A stretch of DNA of 64,000 nucleotides from Siphonodentalium dalli (lineage: Eukaryota > Mollusca > Scaphopoda > Gadilida > Siphonodentaliidae): assembly GCA_032622095.1 (NCBI GenBank), contig CP136064.1, positions 248,095,827 through 248,159,826 on the forward strand, read 5' to 3'. Both the position numbers and the translations under genes were made by a program. The notes under the pieces are model-generated. The model was not told the origin of the DNA. It saw only the letters and a program-made list of their open reading frames with translations, and did no database searches. Shown here one piece after another: positions 44,932-55,757 of the stretch (position 1 is its first letter; each line of letters opens with the position of its first letter).

Positions 44932-47251
44932 AGCTCAACTTTACTTTGTAAAGTTTGAGCTATTGCCATGGCATGGTATCCATCGTCTGTGTGTGTGTGC
45001 ATGTGTGCGTGTGTGATTCGTCAACAATTTCCTTTAGCACGGGCTACAGTTCGTACCTTTTGTCCGATTATTATGAAATTTGTCATGGATGTTGACATTG
45101 ACATGTAGATGGGAACGAGTCATTTTGGGGTCATTTGGAAAAAAAAACATGGCCACCATCGGCCATCTTGAATTTCAAAATTCAATCCATTAGCACGGGC
45201 TACAGGCCGTACTGTTCATCTTATTGTCATGAAATTTGTCATGGATGTTAATATTGACATGTAGATGGGAACGAGTAATTTTGGGGTCATTCGGCCAAAA
45301 AACATGGCCGCCGGCAGCCATCTTAGATTTTACTCTTTGCGTGACTAAATCCTTTGACAATGGCTACAGGTTGTACCTTTGGTCGGATCATCATAAAATT
45401 GACTCTTTGTATGACTAAATCCTTTAGCACGGGCCACAGGTCGTACTGTTCGTCTGATCATCATGAAATTTGTCTTGGATGTTAATATTGACATGTAGAT
45501 GGGAAAGATTAATTTTGGGGTCATTCAGCCAAAAAACATGGCCGCCAGCAGCCATCTTGGATTTTACTCTTTGTATGACTAAATTCTTTAGCACGGGCTA
45601 CAGGTCGTACCTTTAGTGTGATCATCATAAAATTTGTCAAGGATGTTAATATTGACATGTAGATGGGAACGAGTCATTTTGGGGTCATCCGACCATAAAA
45701 CATGGCCACCAGCAGCCATCTTGGATTTTACTCTTTGTATGACTAAATCATTTAGCACGGGCTACAGGTCGTACTTTTAGTCGGATCATCATAAAATGGA
45801 TGTTAACAGTATGTAGATGGGAACGAGTCATTTTGGGGTCATTCGGCCAAAAAACATGGCAGCCATCTTGGATTTACTCTTTGTATGACTAAATCCTTTA
45901 GCACGGGCTACAGGTCGTACCTTTAGTGTGATCATCATAAAATATGTCAGGGATGTTAATATTGACATGTAGATGGGAACGAGTCATTTTGGGGTCATTC
46001 GGCCATAAAACATGGCCACCAGCAGCCATCTTGGATTTTACTCTTTGTATGACTAAATCCTTTAGCACGGGCTACAGGTCGTACCTTTAGTCTAATCATC
46101 ATGAAATTTTTCATGGCTATTGAAATTGGAATGTAGATGAGAAAGAGTCATTTTTGGGTTATTCTGACAAAAAACATGGCCGCCAGCTGCCATCTTTGAT
46201 TTTACTCTGTGTATGACTAAATCCTTTACTGCTCATTTTTATACGCCCTTTTGAAAAAAAAGGCCGTATTATAGTATTGGTCTGTCCGTCCGGGCATCCG
46301 TCCATTAACCTGTTGTCCGGATGATAACTTTAGTTAGAGTCAACCAAATTTAATAAAATTTGGTATGTGGGTTTATTAGCCGAAAAGTAAGTTCAAGTTC
46401 GAATTTGGGTTCCGCCCGCCAATTTTCACCGGAGTTATGCCCCTTATTTGACGTTTTTTGACTTAGAAAATCCTTGAAATTTGTTGTCCGAATGATAACT
46501 TTAGTATAGTTTATCGGAATGAATCCAAATTTGGTATTTTACTTTCTCCCACCAAAACACAGGTCAAGTTCGAACTTGGGTTCTGTCCGACCATTTTTGG
46601 CAGAGTTATGCCCCTTTTTCGACTCAGAAAATTCAGTTTTTCTTATGTTTTTTGGTTTCCGGATGATAACTTGATTTTGGAATGTTTATACGCAAAACCC
46701 TCAAGCTCAAGTCCGAATTTCGTTTTAATCCGATAAATTTTGCGAGAGTTATGGCCCCTTTTTTGACGTAATTTGACTTAGAAAATCCCTGAAATTTGTT
46801 GTCCGGATGATAACTTTAGTTAGAGTGAACCGATTTCAATCAAATTTGGTATGTGGGTTTATTAGGAGACAGCTCAAGTTCGAATTTGGGTCCCGTCCGC
46901 CAATTTTCACCGGAGTTATGCCCCTTATTTGACGTAATTTGACTTAGAAAATCCCTGAAATTTGTTGTCCGGATGATAACTTTACTAGAGCTTATCGGAT
47001 TCAATGATAATTTGGTATATTACTTTCTCCCACCAAAACACAGGTCAAGTTCAAATTTGATTTCCGTCCGCCAATTTTTACCAGAGTTATGCCCCTTTTT
47101 TACCAGTTTCCGCCGACCCAAGAGAGGGCGTATATTGCACGCCCAGCGTAGCTCTTGTTTACACTCCTTTTTAATCACTCTATTCATTGCCAATCACACA
47201 AAAATTACCTTCTTTAAAAAGTTGAGCTACAGTGTCATTGACACTTTCATT
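44932..47251 (+). mobile_element. Family A element 4, interrupted
   Basis: The head AGCTCAACTTTACTTTG after GCATTTTT, seven to eight monomers, then CTTTACTGCTCATTTTT. Here a different hairpin-headed element (46241-47159) intervenes. The tail ACACTCC..AAAGTTGAGCTACAGTG to CACTTTCATT follows. Confidence 0.85.
46241..47159 (+). mobile_element. Third hairpin-headed element, inserted between T and T
   Basis: The head TACGCCCTTTTG folds on AAAGGCCGTA. There are about five monomers of ~145-171 bp (TTGTTGTCCGGATGATAACT, GAGTTATGCCCCTT). Near the end GGGCGT..ACGCCC pairs with the head TACGCCC, followed by AGCGTAGCTCTTG. The neighbouring copy at 47485-47510 preserves the uninterrupted site CTCATTTTT|TACACTCC, so the insertion is between two T with no target duplication. 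Confidence 0.85.
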
Positions 47252-47562
47252 GGGTCATGCGGGCAAAAAACATGGCCGCCAGCAGCCATCTTGGATTTTA
47301 CTCTTTGTATGACTAAATCCTTTAGCACGGGCTACAGGTCGTACCTTTAGTCTGATTATCATAAATTTTGTCATAGATGTTAATAATGACATGTAGATGG
47401 GAACGAGTCATTTTGGGGTCATTCGGCCAAAAAACATGGCCGTCAGCAGCCATCTTGGATTTTACTTTGTGTATGACTAAATCCTTTACTGCTCATTTTT
47501 TACACTCCTAAAAAATTACCTTCTTTACAAAGTTGAGCTACAGTGTCATTGACACTTTCATT
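47252..47562 (+). mobile_element. Family A tail duplicate
   Basis: Two monomers plus a complete tail (AAAGTTGAGCTACAGTGTC, CACTTTCATT), directly after the tail of element 4. It holds the empty site used to define the 46241 insertion. Confidence 0.8.
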
Positions 47563-47745
47563 ATGAATAATTTTGACATTGCAAATTAGAATGAAGGTAA
47601 CTATATTGTGTTTCTTGATTTTCAGTGTCAGACTGCAGGTTTACTGTCGCTAATTTTGTTTTTTGCTGATGTGACGGTAAAACCAGTAGTCTACCAATGA
47701 AAATCCCCTAATTAAATTTCATCACCACTACTCTTATGTCTGTAA

Positions 47746-48199
47746 CAAGCCTGATTTTAGTGTGCCTGTCATTTGCAGAATGAGGTCCCCAGAGTGCGAA
47801 TTTAGTGACGCTATCCCGCATAGCGGGCTAGCATCACTAAATTCACCTTCTGGTGACCTCATTCTGCTTAGGCCTCATCGTTTTTAAGTTTTTTTATTAT
47901 AAAATTTCTATAGAAACTTCTTCACATAGATTCTATTTCTTTTTTAGTTTAGTTTCTCTATAATCCCCAAATTGGCAGATGACACATTACATAATCAAGG
48001 TTCCCAATGGGTGCACATCACAATATTCACCATTTTGGAACTTCAGTCTGAGTCTATGTCTCCCGTAGCAGATGAAGCCATGCAGAAGGAGGTTCCCAGA
48101 GGGTGAATTTAGTGATGCTAGCCCATTATGCAGGATAGCGTCACTAAAATCTCCCTCTGGGGACCTCATTAAATGACAGGCACACTAAACTCAAGCTTG
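47746..48199. mobile_element. Family C hAT-like MITE
   Basis: CAAGCCTGATTTTAGTGTG .. CTCAAGCTTG, flanked by GTCTGTAA (47738-47745) and GTCTGTAT (48200-48207). It belongs to a subtype with a different interior (ACATCACAATATTCACCAT) shared with 49254-49675. Confidence 0.85.
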
Positions 48200-48320
48200 G
48201 TCTGTATATATAATACTTTTTCTTGTATTGAAATATCCTATGTACATGTGTATTAGTATTTGTAACTCCTATGATTGTTTATTTCCATCGTCAGAATAAG
48301 TCAATCAATCCAATGAAGTA

Positions 48321-48922
48321 CAGTAATGCTTTATATATTCGACTCCTTAACCCTTTACCCAACAGAAGGACCCTGTGCCAATGCATTCTCTTATATATGC
48401 GAGTCGACCATAGGTCGCCTCGCATATATAAGAGAATGCATTGGCTTTAACACATTAAAAATTATAAAATTGTAAAAGAATGTAAGAAAAAATGGTAAAA
48501 AGTGTTAAAAAAAGATTTTTTTTAGGCCAATGCATTCTCTTATATATGCAAGGCGACCTATGATCGACTCACATATATAAGAGAATGCATTGGCACAGGG
48601 CATAACTGTAACTATCACAATGTGGTCAAGGAGCCGGTTCCAATGATATCCATATGTGTATGGTTCTATTGAGACAGACCGAAGATATTTTAGGCTGTTG
48701 AAGCTTTATTTGGTCGGTTTTGGCCGGTTTGTTGGGTAAAGGGTTAACCACAGAAGAATTATGGGTAATTTTTCAGGATTTAGTCGAAAATATCACTTGT
48801 TACATTCATCAGAAAGCTGAGATTTCATCACTGAGAGCTTTCCGATGAATGGCAACAAGCCATATTTCCGACTAAATCCTGAAAAATTACCCATTATTCT
48901 GCTCGATTATTTAGGGCATTAC
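48321..48922. mobile_element. Family D foldback split by family B at its TTAA
   Basis: TA|CAGTAATGC, then GACTCC|TTAA. The family B insertion follows, then TTAA|CCACAGAAGAATTATGGG and the right arm to GGGCATTAC. It ends ~30 bp before the 5' UTR acceptor of the SPFH gene. Confidence 0.8.
48351..48743. mobile_element. Family B element nested in family D
   Basis: TTAA at 48347-48350 and 48744-48747. The ends CCCTTTACCCAACA and TGTTGGGTAAAGGG are perfectly complementary. Two TATATATGCGAG hairpins lie inside. Confidence 0.92.
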
Positions 48923-48980
48923 ATGTAGCTGTGTAATATTGAATTTGTTTTGCAGGTCACTGAATTAGACTCTTACAGAT

Positions 48981-49088
48981 ATGGGTGACTACACAGCACT
49001 TAAGGTTGGAGGAGGTATTGTGCTCGGAGCTGTTGTCATCATAGCCATAGTTGTATCTATGAGCTTCTCAAATATAGAATATTATGAG
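48981..49088 (+). CDS. SPFH/band-7-like membrane protein, exon 1
   Basis: A 5' UTR acceptor (TGTTTTGCAG, ending 48955) precedes ATG at 48981. The exon encodes 36 residues and ends GAG|GTAAGT, phase 0. MGDYTALK leads into a hydrophobic segment (residues ~9-29, GGGIVLGAVVIIAIVV), a likely signal anchor, followed by SFSNIEYYE. Joined to the exons at 55152, 58559 and 60815 it gives 175 residues of open frame. The layout (N-terminal anchor, then a beta-rich SPFH/prohibitin-homology domain) suggests a membrane scaffold of the stomatin/prohibitin superfamily. The remainder lies beyond the window. Exact subfamily and role are unknown. Confidence 0.85.
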
Positions 49089-49253
49089 GTAAGTTGAGAT
49101 TTCTTTATTTTAAGGCGTTTCTGCATGTAAACACATACAAAAAAAGTTTCCCCTCATATAATACCCTGTAGCTCCTATGGTATTCACCTGATTCTATTGA
49201 TATTTTGATACAATTGAAGACATGGTTAATGCAGCACATTGTGGGAGTTAATT

Positions 49254-49675
49254 AAGAATGAGGTCACCATAGGGTGAATTTAGTGATGCTATCCCACATA
49301 ATGGGCTAGCATCACTAAATTAACCCTCTGGGGACCTCATTCTGCTTAGGCCTCATCTTCTCTGTAAAGTTTCTATATAATCTAAGTTCTGTAGAAACTT
49401 CTTCACATAGATTCTATTTCTTTTCTCTATATCCCCAAATTGGCAGCGACACATTTCATAATCGAGGTTCCCATTGGGTGTACATCACATCACAATATTC
49501 ACCATTTGGGAACTTCAATTTGAGTCTATGTCTCCCATAGCAGATGAGGCCATGCATAATGAGGTCCCCAGACAGTGAATTTGGTGATGCTAGCCCACTG
49601 TGCATGATAGCATCACTAAATTCACCCTCTGGGGACCTCATTCTGCAAATGACAGGTACACTAAACTCAGGCTTG
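49254..49675. mobile_element. Family C MITE, left end lost
   Basis: AAGAATGAGGTCACCATAGG .. TCAGGCTTG. Same subtype as 47746-48199. It lies in SPFH intron 1. Confidence 0.75.
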
Positions 49676-50284
49676 GGGTTAATTATCCCAATGTTCTTTT
49701 AGTGCCAAGTCCGATTTTTGTATCAACCCAAGTATCAAAAAGTATAATATTTCCTAATTTAAAAAAAAAATCACATAAATCCACGTCGAACTTAGCCACA
49801 CCATATCTTGTGAACTCATTGACTATTGATCCCTTGATTGACTTTTATCCAAACCACTTATAATTTATATATATATAATTCCCATCCATGTTGGTAATTC
49901 AAACATGAGCACTTGATATTCCCTAATGTAATCACCACCTGAGATAATTATAATAATTTTTATTTCTCATTGACGAGTGATTACAATATTTAATTTCCAT
50001 AACCCTTACAATGATCACCTATAAACATAGTCTTGGTAATATGACTTTTCTCATTGACGAGTGATCACTTGATTGAACTCTAACACAGTCATTACCCGCA
50101 AGATTATTGACCAGTGATTACTTGATTTTGTCCAATATATGTTACTTTAAATACCTTATAATTGTATGTTCACTGATTTAACTCATTTTGGAAGTTAGGG
50201 CCCTTTGAATAATCGAGATTCAATTCGATATCACCCATATGAATCTGTGTTGACACCGAATCATCCGGGACCAGCCAATCATTT
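49676..50284. other. Intron 1 sequence, hAT end relic
   Basis: AT-rich sequence with repeated CTCATTGACGAGTGATTAC words (49967, 50050). TAGGGCCCTTTGAAT..GATTCAATTCGATATC (50196-50232) is a lone left end like that of the 37126 hAT. No right partner was seen. Confidence 0.45.
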
Positions 50285-51519
50285 TTCAAATTTATTGGTT
50301 ATAATAATGTGATACATTGATGGAGAGAGCGCTAAGAGCTCTTTCCATCAATGTATCCAGGGATGTGGCTAGAGGGTCTCCATTGGGGGTGTCCACCCCC
50401 CACCCCCTTGAATCAGAATCAGACCAAACACAAGTTTTGCATAATTCCATTTGCACCCTCTCTTGCACCTCAGTGCTCAGACCTAATATCCTATATACTA
50501 TATATTTATAAACCATGGTTCTATATTCCCCGGTATGAGAACATTCAGATATCAGATATTTTAACCTGAAAAATTGCATAAATCCTGACTTCTAGTGGTC
50601 TAACTCCAGACAAACGCACACGGCTACTGACAAGAGACCAGAACACCCCAGGCTGACCATAGTTGTGAGAAAATTTTAAAAACTATTCAAGAAAATCGCA
50701 ATTCCTAGCATCTAGACTGGCCTCAACTGAAATTTCAAACCTCATACTCCCCTTCAGGTTGGAAAATTCTCCAACTGATGACCATTTCAGTCCACAAGTT
50801 TTACCAAATATAGTAAAATATTGTTTTGTTAAAATAATTAGCAGTTTTGTATTGGCCACGGGGGAGGGACAATGACAATGGTTCGGCCCGGTGTGCGAAA
50901 ATTTTGAAATCTGAACAAGAAAATCGCAAAATCCTAGCATATAAACTAGCCTCAAGCCTTCCTAGAATTGGAAATTTCAAACCTGACACCCCCACTTAGG
51001 TTGGAAAATTTCCAACTGACGACAATGACAATGTTGACCAAATGTATGACAATATTGTTTTCTTAAATTAACTAGCAGTTTTTGACTGGCCACGGGGGAG
51101 GGACCAGGACACAAGCTTTCCAAGTGTTGGAAATTTCCAACCTGTCATCCTCCCCTAAGGTAGGAAAACCCTCCCCTAAGGTAGGAAAATTTCCAACTGA
51201 TGACCATTTCAGTCCAAAATTTTGACCAAAATAGGAAAATATACAAATATTGCCTTTATTGATCCAAAAACAATTGATTCCCCCCAATTGATTCAACCTA
51301 TTGTTGGTATGAAATTTCCAACTAATGTTTTGGCAGGTATGAAATTTCCAACTGTTGAAAATTTTGACCAAAGTTGGGGGGGGGGGGGTGAGATACCCTC
51401 CCCCCCCCCCCCCAAACCTCTCGCGTCTCTGAATGTATCACATTATTATAATCAATAAATTTGAAAAATGATCAAGGAAATATGGGTTGATAAAAAAATC
51501 GGACTTGGCACTGCAAGGG
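50285..51519. mobile_element. Family B (second subtype) split by family E
   Basis: AAATTTATTGGTTATAATAA..CATTGATGGAGAG forms a hairpin with CTCTTTCCATCAATGTATC, whose right arm continues after the insertion as ACATTATTATAATCAATAAA. It ends TTGGCACTGCAAGGG|TTAA (51520-51523). The left terminus is unclear. Confidence 0.65.
50358..51431 (-). mobile_element. Family E hAT element, inverted copy
   Basis: CAGGGATGTGGCTAGAGGG at the left and CCTCTCGCGTCTCTG at the right, flanked by perfect 8-bp duplications AATGTATC (50350-50357 and 51432-51439). It contains about three of the ~290 bp modules. The orientation is opposite to 20814-22506. It lies in SPFH intron 1. Confidence 0.9.
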
Positions 51520-51604
51520 TTAACTTCCTGAAAATCATCTTTTCAACTCAACAGCATCAAACTTTGATGGGTTAAAATGATGTGAAACGCTCCGGTTGGT
51601 GTTC

Positions 51605-51895
51605 AAATAGTGATGCTATCGTCACCAAATTCACCCTCTAGGAACCTCATTCTGCTGAGACCTCAACTGGTATGGGAGACCTAGGATCAGATTGAAGTTC
51701 CCTATTTGAGGTTGGTGATGTTCACCCATTAGTCATCTCGATTATACATGTTATCTTCTCCAAATTAGTGGATATAGAAACTTTCCAGAAGGGAAAAAGT
51801 TACTCAAAATAATGTTAATTTGAGACAATAGATACGTGCCAGAAGATGAGGCTTTATCAGAATGAGGTCCCCAGAGGGTGAATTTGGTGATGCTA
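51605..51895. mobile_element. Family C fragment
   Basis: TCACCAAATTCACCCTCTAGG, the shared interior and GAATGAGGTCCCCAGAGGG are present. Both termini are missing. Confidence 0.65.
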
Positions 51896-51914
51896 GTGCT
51901 AGCCTGATAGTTAT

Positions 51915-53852
51915 GAAAAAAAAATTAAAATCATGGCTGCCAGCAGCCATATTGGATTTCAAATTTGAATCCATCGGCACACCCTGCAGCCTGCATTTAT
52001 TGGAGAATTGTTTTGAATATTTACAGGCATGTTTAGGATCACCTCTAGATGGGAGCTATCAAATTTGAAGGATTTTCTATGAAAACATGGCCACCGGCAG
52101 CCATCTTGTATTTTACTCTTTGCATGACTAAATCCTTTGGCACACTATACATACCACATCCCTCATCCGACCATCACCAAACTTCATATGGATATTTTGG
52201 GTAACCACTAGATGAGAGCCATAAACTTTTACCGAATTTTGTTGAAAATCATGCCACCAGCGACCATCTTGGATTTAACTCTTTGTATGAACAAATCCTT
52301 TGGCACACCCTACAGACCATATCCCTCATCCAAACGTCACTAGGCCTATACTTCATATGGATCTTTGAGGTGACCTCTTGATGGGAGACATCTGTTTTTT
52401 TCCGAAATTTGTTAAAAAACATGGTCACCAGCAGCCATCTTTAATTTATAATTTGAATCCATCAGCACACTCTACAGGCCACATTTATCGGAAAAATGTT
52501 TAGAAACATTGTGGGTATATTTAACGATCACCTCTAGATAGGAGCTATCGAATTTGAATGATTCATTGCTTCTGGCAGCCACCTTGGATTTTAATCTTTA
52601 CGTGACTAAATGCTTCAGCATACCCTACATCCAACAATTTTCATCTAATTGATTCCAAACTTCATATGGCTCTCCTGATTGACCTCTGGTATTACTTAAT
52701 CATTTCAACTCCTTACCTTATGTTGTTAGTGGACGCTGGCTTCTATAGATGCCACTATATCCACCTCTGATTCTTCATCTTCTATTTCTCCGAACTCTCC
52801 TGCATTTTTGTTTTTTGTTTGACTGATCGTATCAGGGTCTGTCAGCCTCAATTCAGCCTTGAAATTTAATTTAATCTCTTGGTCCTGCCAATGGTAATCG
52901 AGATTGTTTTTGAATGAATTCATGTCTTCTGCATAGACGACTTTTTCTGCTAGATGATTCCATGGCTCCACCACTCTTAGGCTAAATGAGTATTTCCTCA
53001 CATCCCTGATAGCTCCTTCCAAGAATAATTTATAATTATGTCCTCTGGTTCGGAGTTCGGTGCTTCTTCTTAATATGTCATTCACTTCCGGATCATAGGT
53101 GTTAAATATCTTGAAGCATTCTATCATATCTCCTCTTATTCTTCTGTAGTTAAGTGTTGGTATATTTAGCTTCTTTAGTCTTTCTTCATATGGTAGTTCT
53201 TTTAATTCTGGTATTAGTTTTGTGAATCTTTTTTGGACTTTCTCGAGCATTTCAATGTCTTTCTTTAAATGTGGACTCCAGGCCGGTTGGGCATATTCTA
53301 GATGTGGTCTCACCAGACTTTTGTATAGTTTCAGCATTGTTTTGGTGTCCATGTGCGTAAATGCTCTGCGTATAGCTCCAGTGACTGCATTTGCTTTCTG
53401 TATTTTCTCATTTATATGTTGGTCAAATTTCAGTTTGTTATCAGTTGTGACTCCTATATCTTTCTCTTCAGTTACCTCCTTTAGTTGTACATATTGTCCA
53501 TCTTTGTTCTTCATGTGATAGTTTGGCTCTTCTGTTTTCGTGCCGATGTTCATTGTCACACATTTATCTGGGTGAAATTTCAAAAGCCACTTGTCTGACC
53601 ATGTCTGGAGTTCATCTAAGTCATTCTGTAATGCATCCACATCTGGTATACCCTGTATTTCCCTGTAAATTTTAGTGTCGTCTGCAAACATCATGACATC
53701 CGATTTGACGTTGGATGGGAGGTCATTTATATATATGACAAATAATATGGGTCCGAGCACTCTCCACATTCCTTGTCGCTCCATTGACAGTAATGTATTA
53801 CATTATTCCCTTTTCAAGTCGAGCTTTACAGTGTCAATGACACTTTCAATGG
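51915..53852 (+). mobile_element. Family A element with a LINE inside
   Basis: Divergent A monomers (GCCAGCAGCCATATTGGATT, GCACACCCTACAGACC) fill 51915-52715. The typical tail CGCTCCATTGACAGTAATG, GTGTCAATGACACTTTCA follows the LINE at 53766-53852. The 5' head is missing. Confidence 0.75.
52726..53784 (-). pseudogene. 5'-truncated LINE, reverse transcriptase (jockey/CR1-like)
   Basis: A 352-codon open frame. Recognisable RT sequence starts at residue ~9 (VLGPILFVIYINDLP), with the catalytic FADD at residues 33-36, then LLKFHPDKC, IGVT..LKF..H, and RPHLEYAQPAWSPHLKKDIE. The tail follows. The first eight residues are family A sequence, so the ATG is accidental. The endonuclease and most of the RT are absent. 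The frame is otherwise intact, so the insertion is fairly young. It lies in SPFH intron 1, opposite strand. Confidence 0.88.
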
Positions 53853-53883
53853 TAAATAGAATTGAAAAACATTGAACACTTAA

Positions 53884-54357
53884 CCCTTTCAGTGCCAGGG
53901 GCCAATCTCATCGGCCCTAATTTACAGTCTGTAAAATCGGCCCTAAAAAAATAAAAAAAAGGGGTTTTTTTTGTTTTTAAATATTTTTTTGGGTTTAATT
54001 TTTTTTGGGTATGCTTAAGCATGCTATAGCGAATTTAAAAACAAACTGGATAAAACCTTAGGGGCATGTTATAACTCAAAACTATCACCAAGTATTCATA
54101 GTAATAATTTTGATGCCCATGAAAAACGTAAGATTCCCTAGCACTAAACCTACAAAATAAGTCTGTTAAAGAATATAAGTAAAAATTATTAAAATTGTAA
54201 AAAATTGTAAAAAATAATAACAAATGATGAAAAATTGTTAGGCCAATGCATTCTCTTATATATGTGAGGCGACCTATGGTCGACTCGCATATATAAGAGA
54301 ATGCATTGGCACAGGGTATATGGGTTGATACAAAAATCGGACCTGGCACTGAAAGGG
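53884..54357. mobile_element. Family B piggyBac-like MITE, complete
   Basis: TTAA at 53880-53883 and 54358-54361. CCCTTTCAGTGCCAGG and its complement form the ends. It is the inverse-oriented sister of 11823-12217, sharing ACTATCACCAAGTATTCATA and the hairpin, plus a T-rich insertion at ~53945-54010. Confidence 0.92.
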
Positions 54358-54691
54358 TTAAAGACATATTGTGGACTAAATTTCAGTAAATAAAACCGAT
54401 AAGTTACTATCCAATGCAAACACTATCTCCACTGAAAGAATGTAGCAATCAACTAATATTGTAGAAAATTCCAACCAGATAGACTGTACCATTTCAGAGA
54501 ACACAACATTCAAACTATGCACAAATGTAAATATTATCTACTTTATTCGGGACAAATTATTTAGTGATAAATATATGGCAATGACTCCACCAATAATAGT
54601 CTTTGTTTGTAATTCGTTCATAACAATGTTTTCTTACTATTTGTGTATAAAATTTATGAAAATAGCTAATTTTGGCATGGTTATTTGTTAT

Positions 54692-55094
54692 CCCTTGCAT
54701 GACCGGGAGCTTCCTGAATTTTTCTGAAAACCCTTTGCCAATGCATTCTCTTATATATTTGAGTCGACCATATGACGCCTTGCATATATAAAAGAATCCA
54801 TTGGCCTAACAAATTTTATATTATTTTTATATAATTGTTAAAAAATGTAAGAAAAAATGAAATAAATTATAAAAAATTGTTAAAGAATGTAAGAAATAAT
54901 GATGAAAATTGTTACAGAATGTAAGAACAAATTATAAAATAAATTATAAAAAAATGATTAAAAATGATAAAAAATTGTTAAAGAATGTATGAAAAATTGA
55001 TAATAAAAAAAAGGATAAAAAATTGTTAGGCCAATCCATTCTCATATGGCACAGGGTCTTTAATGTTGCACCAGCGCAGCTCCCGTCATGAAAG
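54692..55094. mobile_element. Family B element, degraded ends
   Basis: CCCTTGCATGACCGGGAGC .. GCTCCCGTCATGAAAG with hairpins and a spacer of repeated AAAATTGTTAAAGAATGTAA words. The flanking TTAA sites have mutated. Confidence 0.75.
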
Positions 55095-55151
55095 TATTAT
55101 TCTGTTATGTTCAGCAGAGTGTTCCATGCCACTTTAAATTGTTTATTGCAG

Positions 55152-55316
55152 ATGGGATTCAAGAAAACAAAGAGTTCGGGGTCTGTGGACACAAGTGAAG
55201 TATATTTCAGTGGCCGCCATATGGTTGGCCCTGATGCAGAGTTCAAGATTTTCCCTTCAGAGGCTCATTATGAAATACTCTCAGGAATAGAAGTATTCAA
55301 CAAGGCTAAATTGGCA
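55152..55316 (+). CDS. SPFH/band-7-like membrane protein, exon 2
   Basis: The acceptor TTTATTGCAG and donor GCA|GTAAGT bound 55 codons, phase 0 on both sides (residues 37-91). It reads MGFKKTKSSGSVDTSEVYFS, then GRHMVGPDAEFKIFPSEAHY, matching the SPFH opening pattern in which a G-R-h-x-h-G-P-x-x-x-F-h turn follows the first strands. The ORF extending into the intron is not coding. Confidence 0.85.
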
Positions 55317-55357
55317 GTAAGTATCTATATATGTTGGATCTTTTGGGACAACATTAA

Positions 55358-55740
55358 CCCTTTCTATACTAAATGGGTTCTCCCACCCAGTTATAAAAAT
55401 AAATATTGGAATGGTCTATTATTCCTTTGGAGGGGGTGTTTGAACAGGAAAAAATGAGCAGACGACAGTATGATGAAAAGATAATACAATGCAGAAGTAC
55501 AGTACAGGTTTGTTGCCATTCATCGGAAAGCTCTCATTGAGAGCTTTCCGATGAATGGCAACAAGCCATATTTCCGACTAAATCCTGAAAAGTTACCCAT
55601 AATTCTGCTGTGTTTAAGGAGTCGATTTATTAGAGCATTACTGTATTCATATTGTCTGGAGGGAAATGTTCAGATAATAAGTTCAACAAACGACTTATGG
55701 TTGTTGGTTGAACTTATTATAGATCTGATCATTTCCTGAT
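55358..55740. mobile_element. Family F TTAA element with family D inside
   Basis: TTAA at 55354-55357, then CCCTTTCTATACTAAATGGG and TATTGGAATGGTCTATTATT. A family D fragment interrupts it at 55499-55643. The left edge is only ~40 bp behind the exon 2 donor. Confidence 0.6.
55499..55643. mobile_element. Family D fragment (left arm truncated)
   Basis: GTTTGTTGCCATTCATCGG .. palindrome .. TTAGAGCATTACTG|TA. Confidence 0.75.
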
Positions 55741-55757
55741 GGATAAGTACTTGTTAT

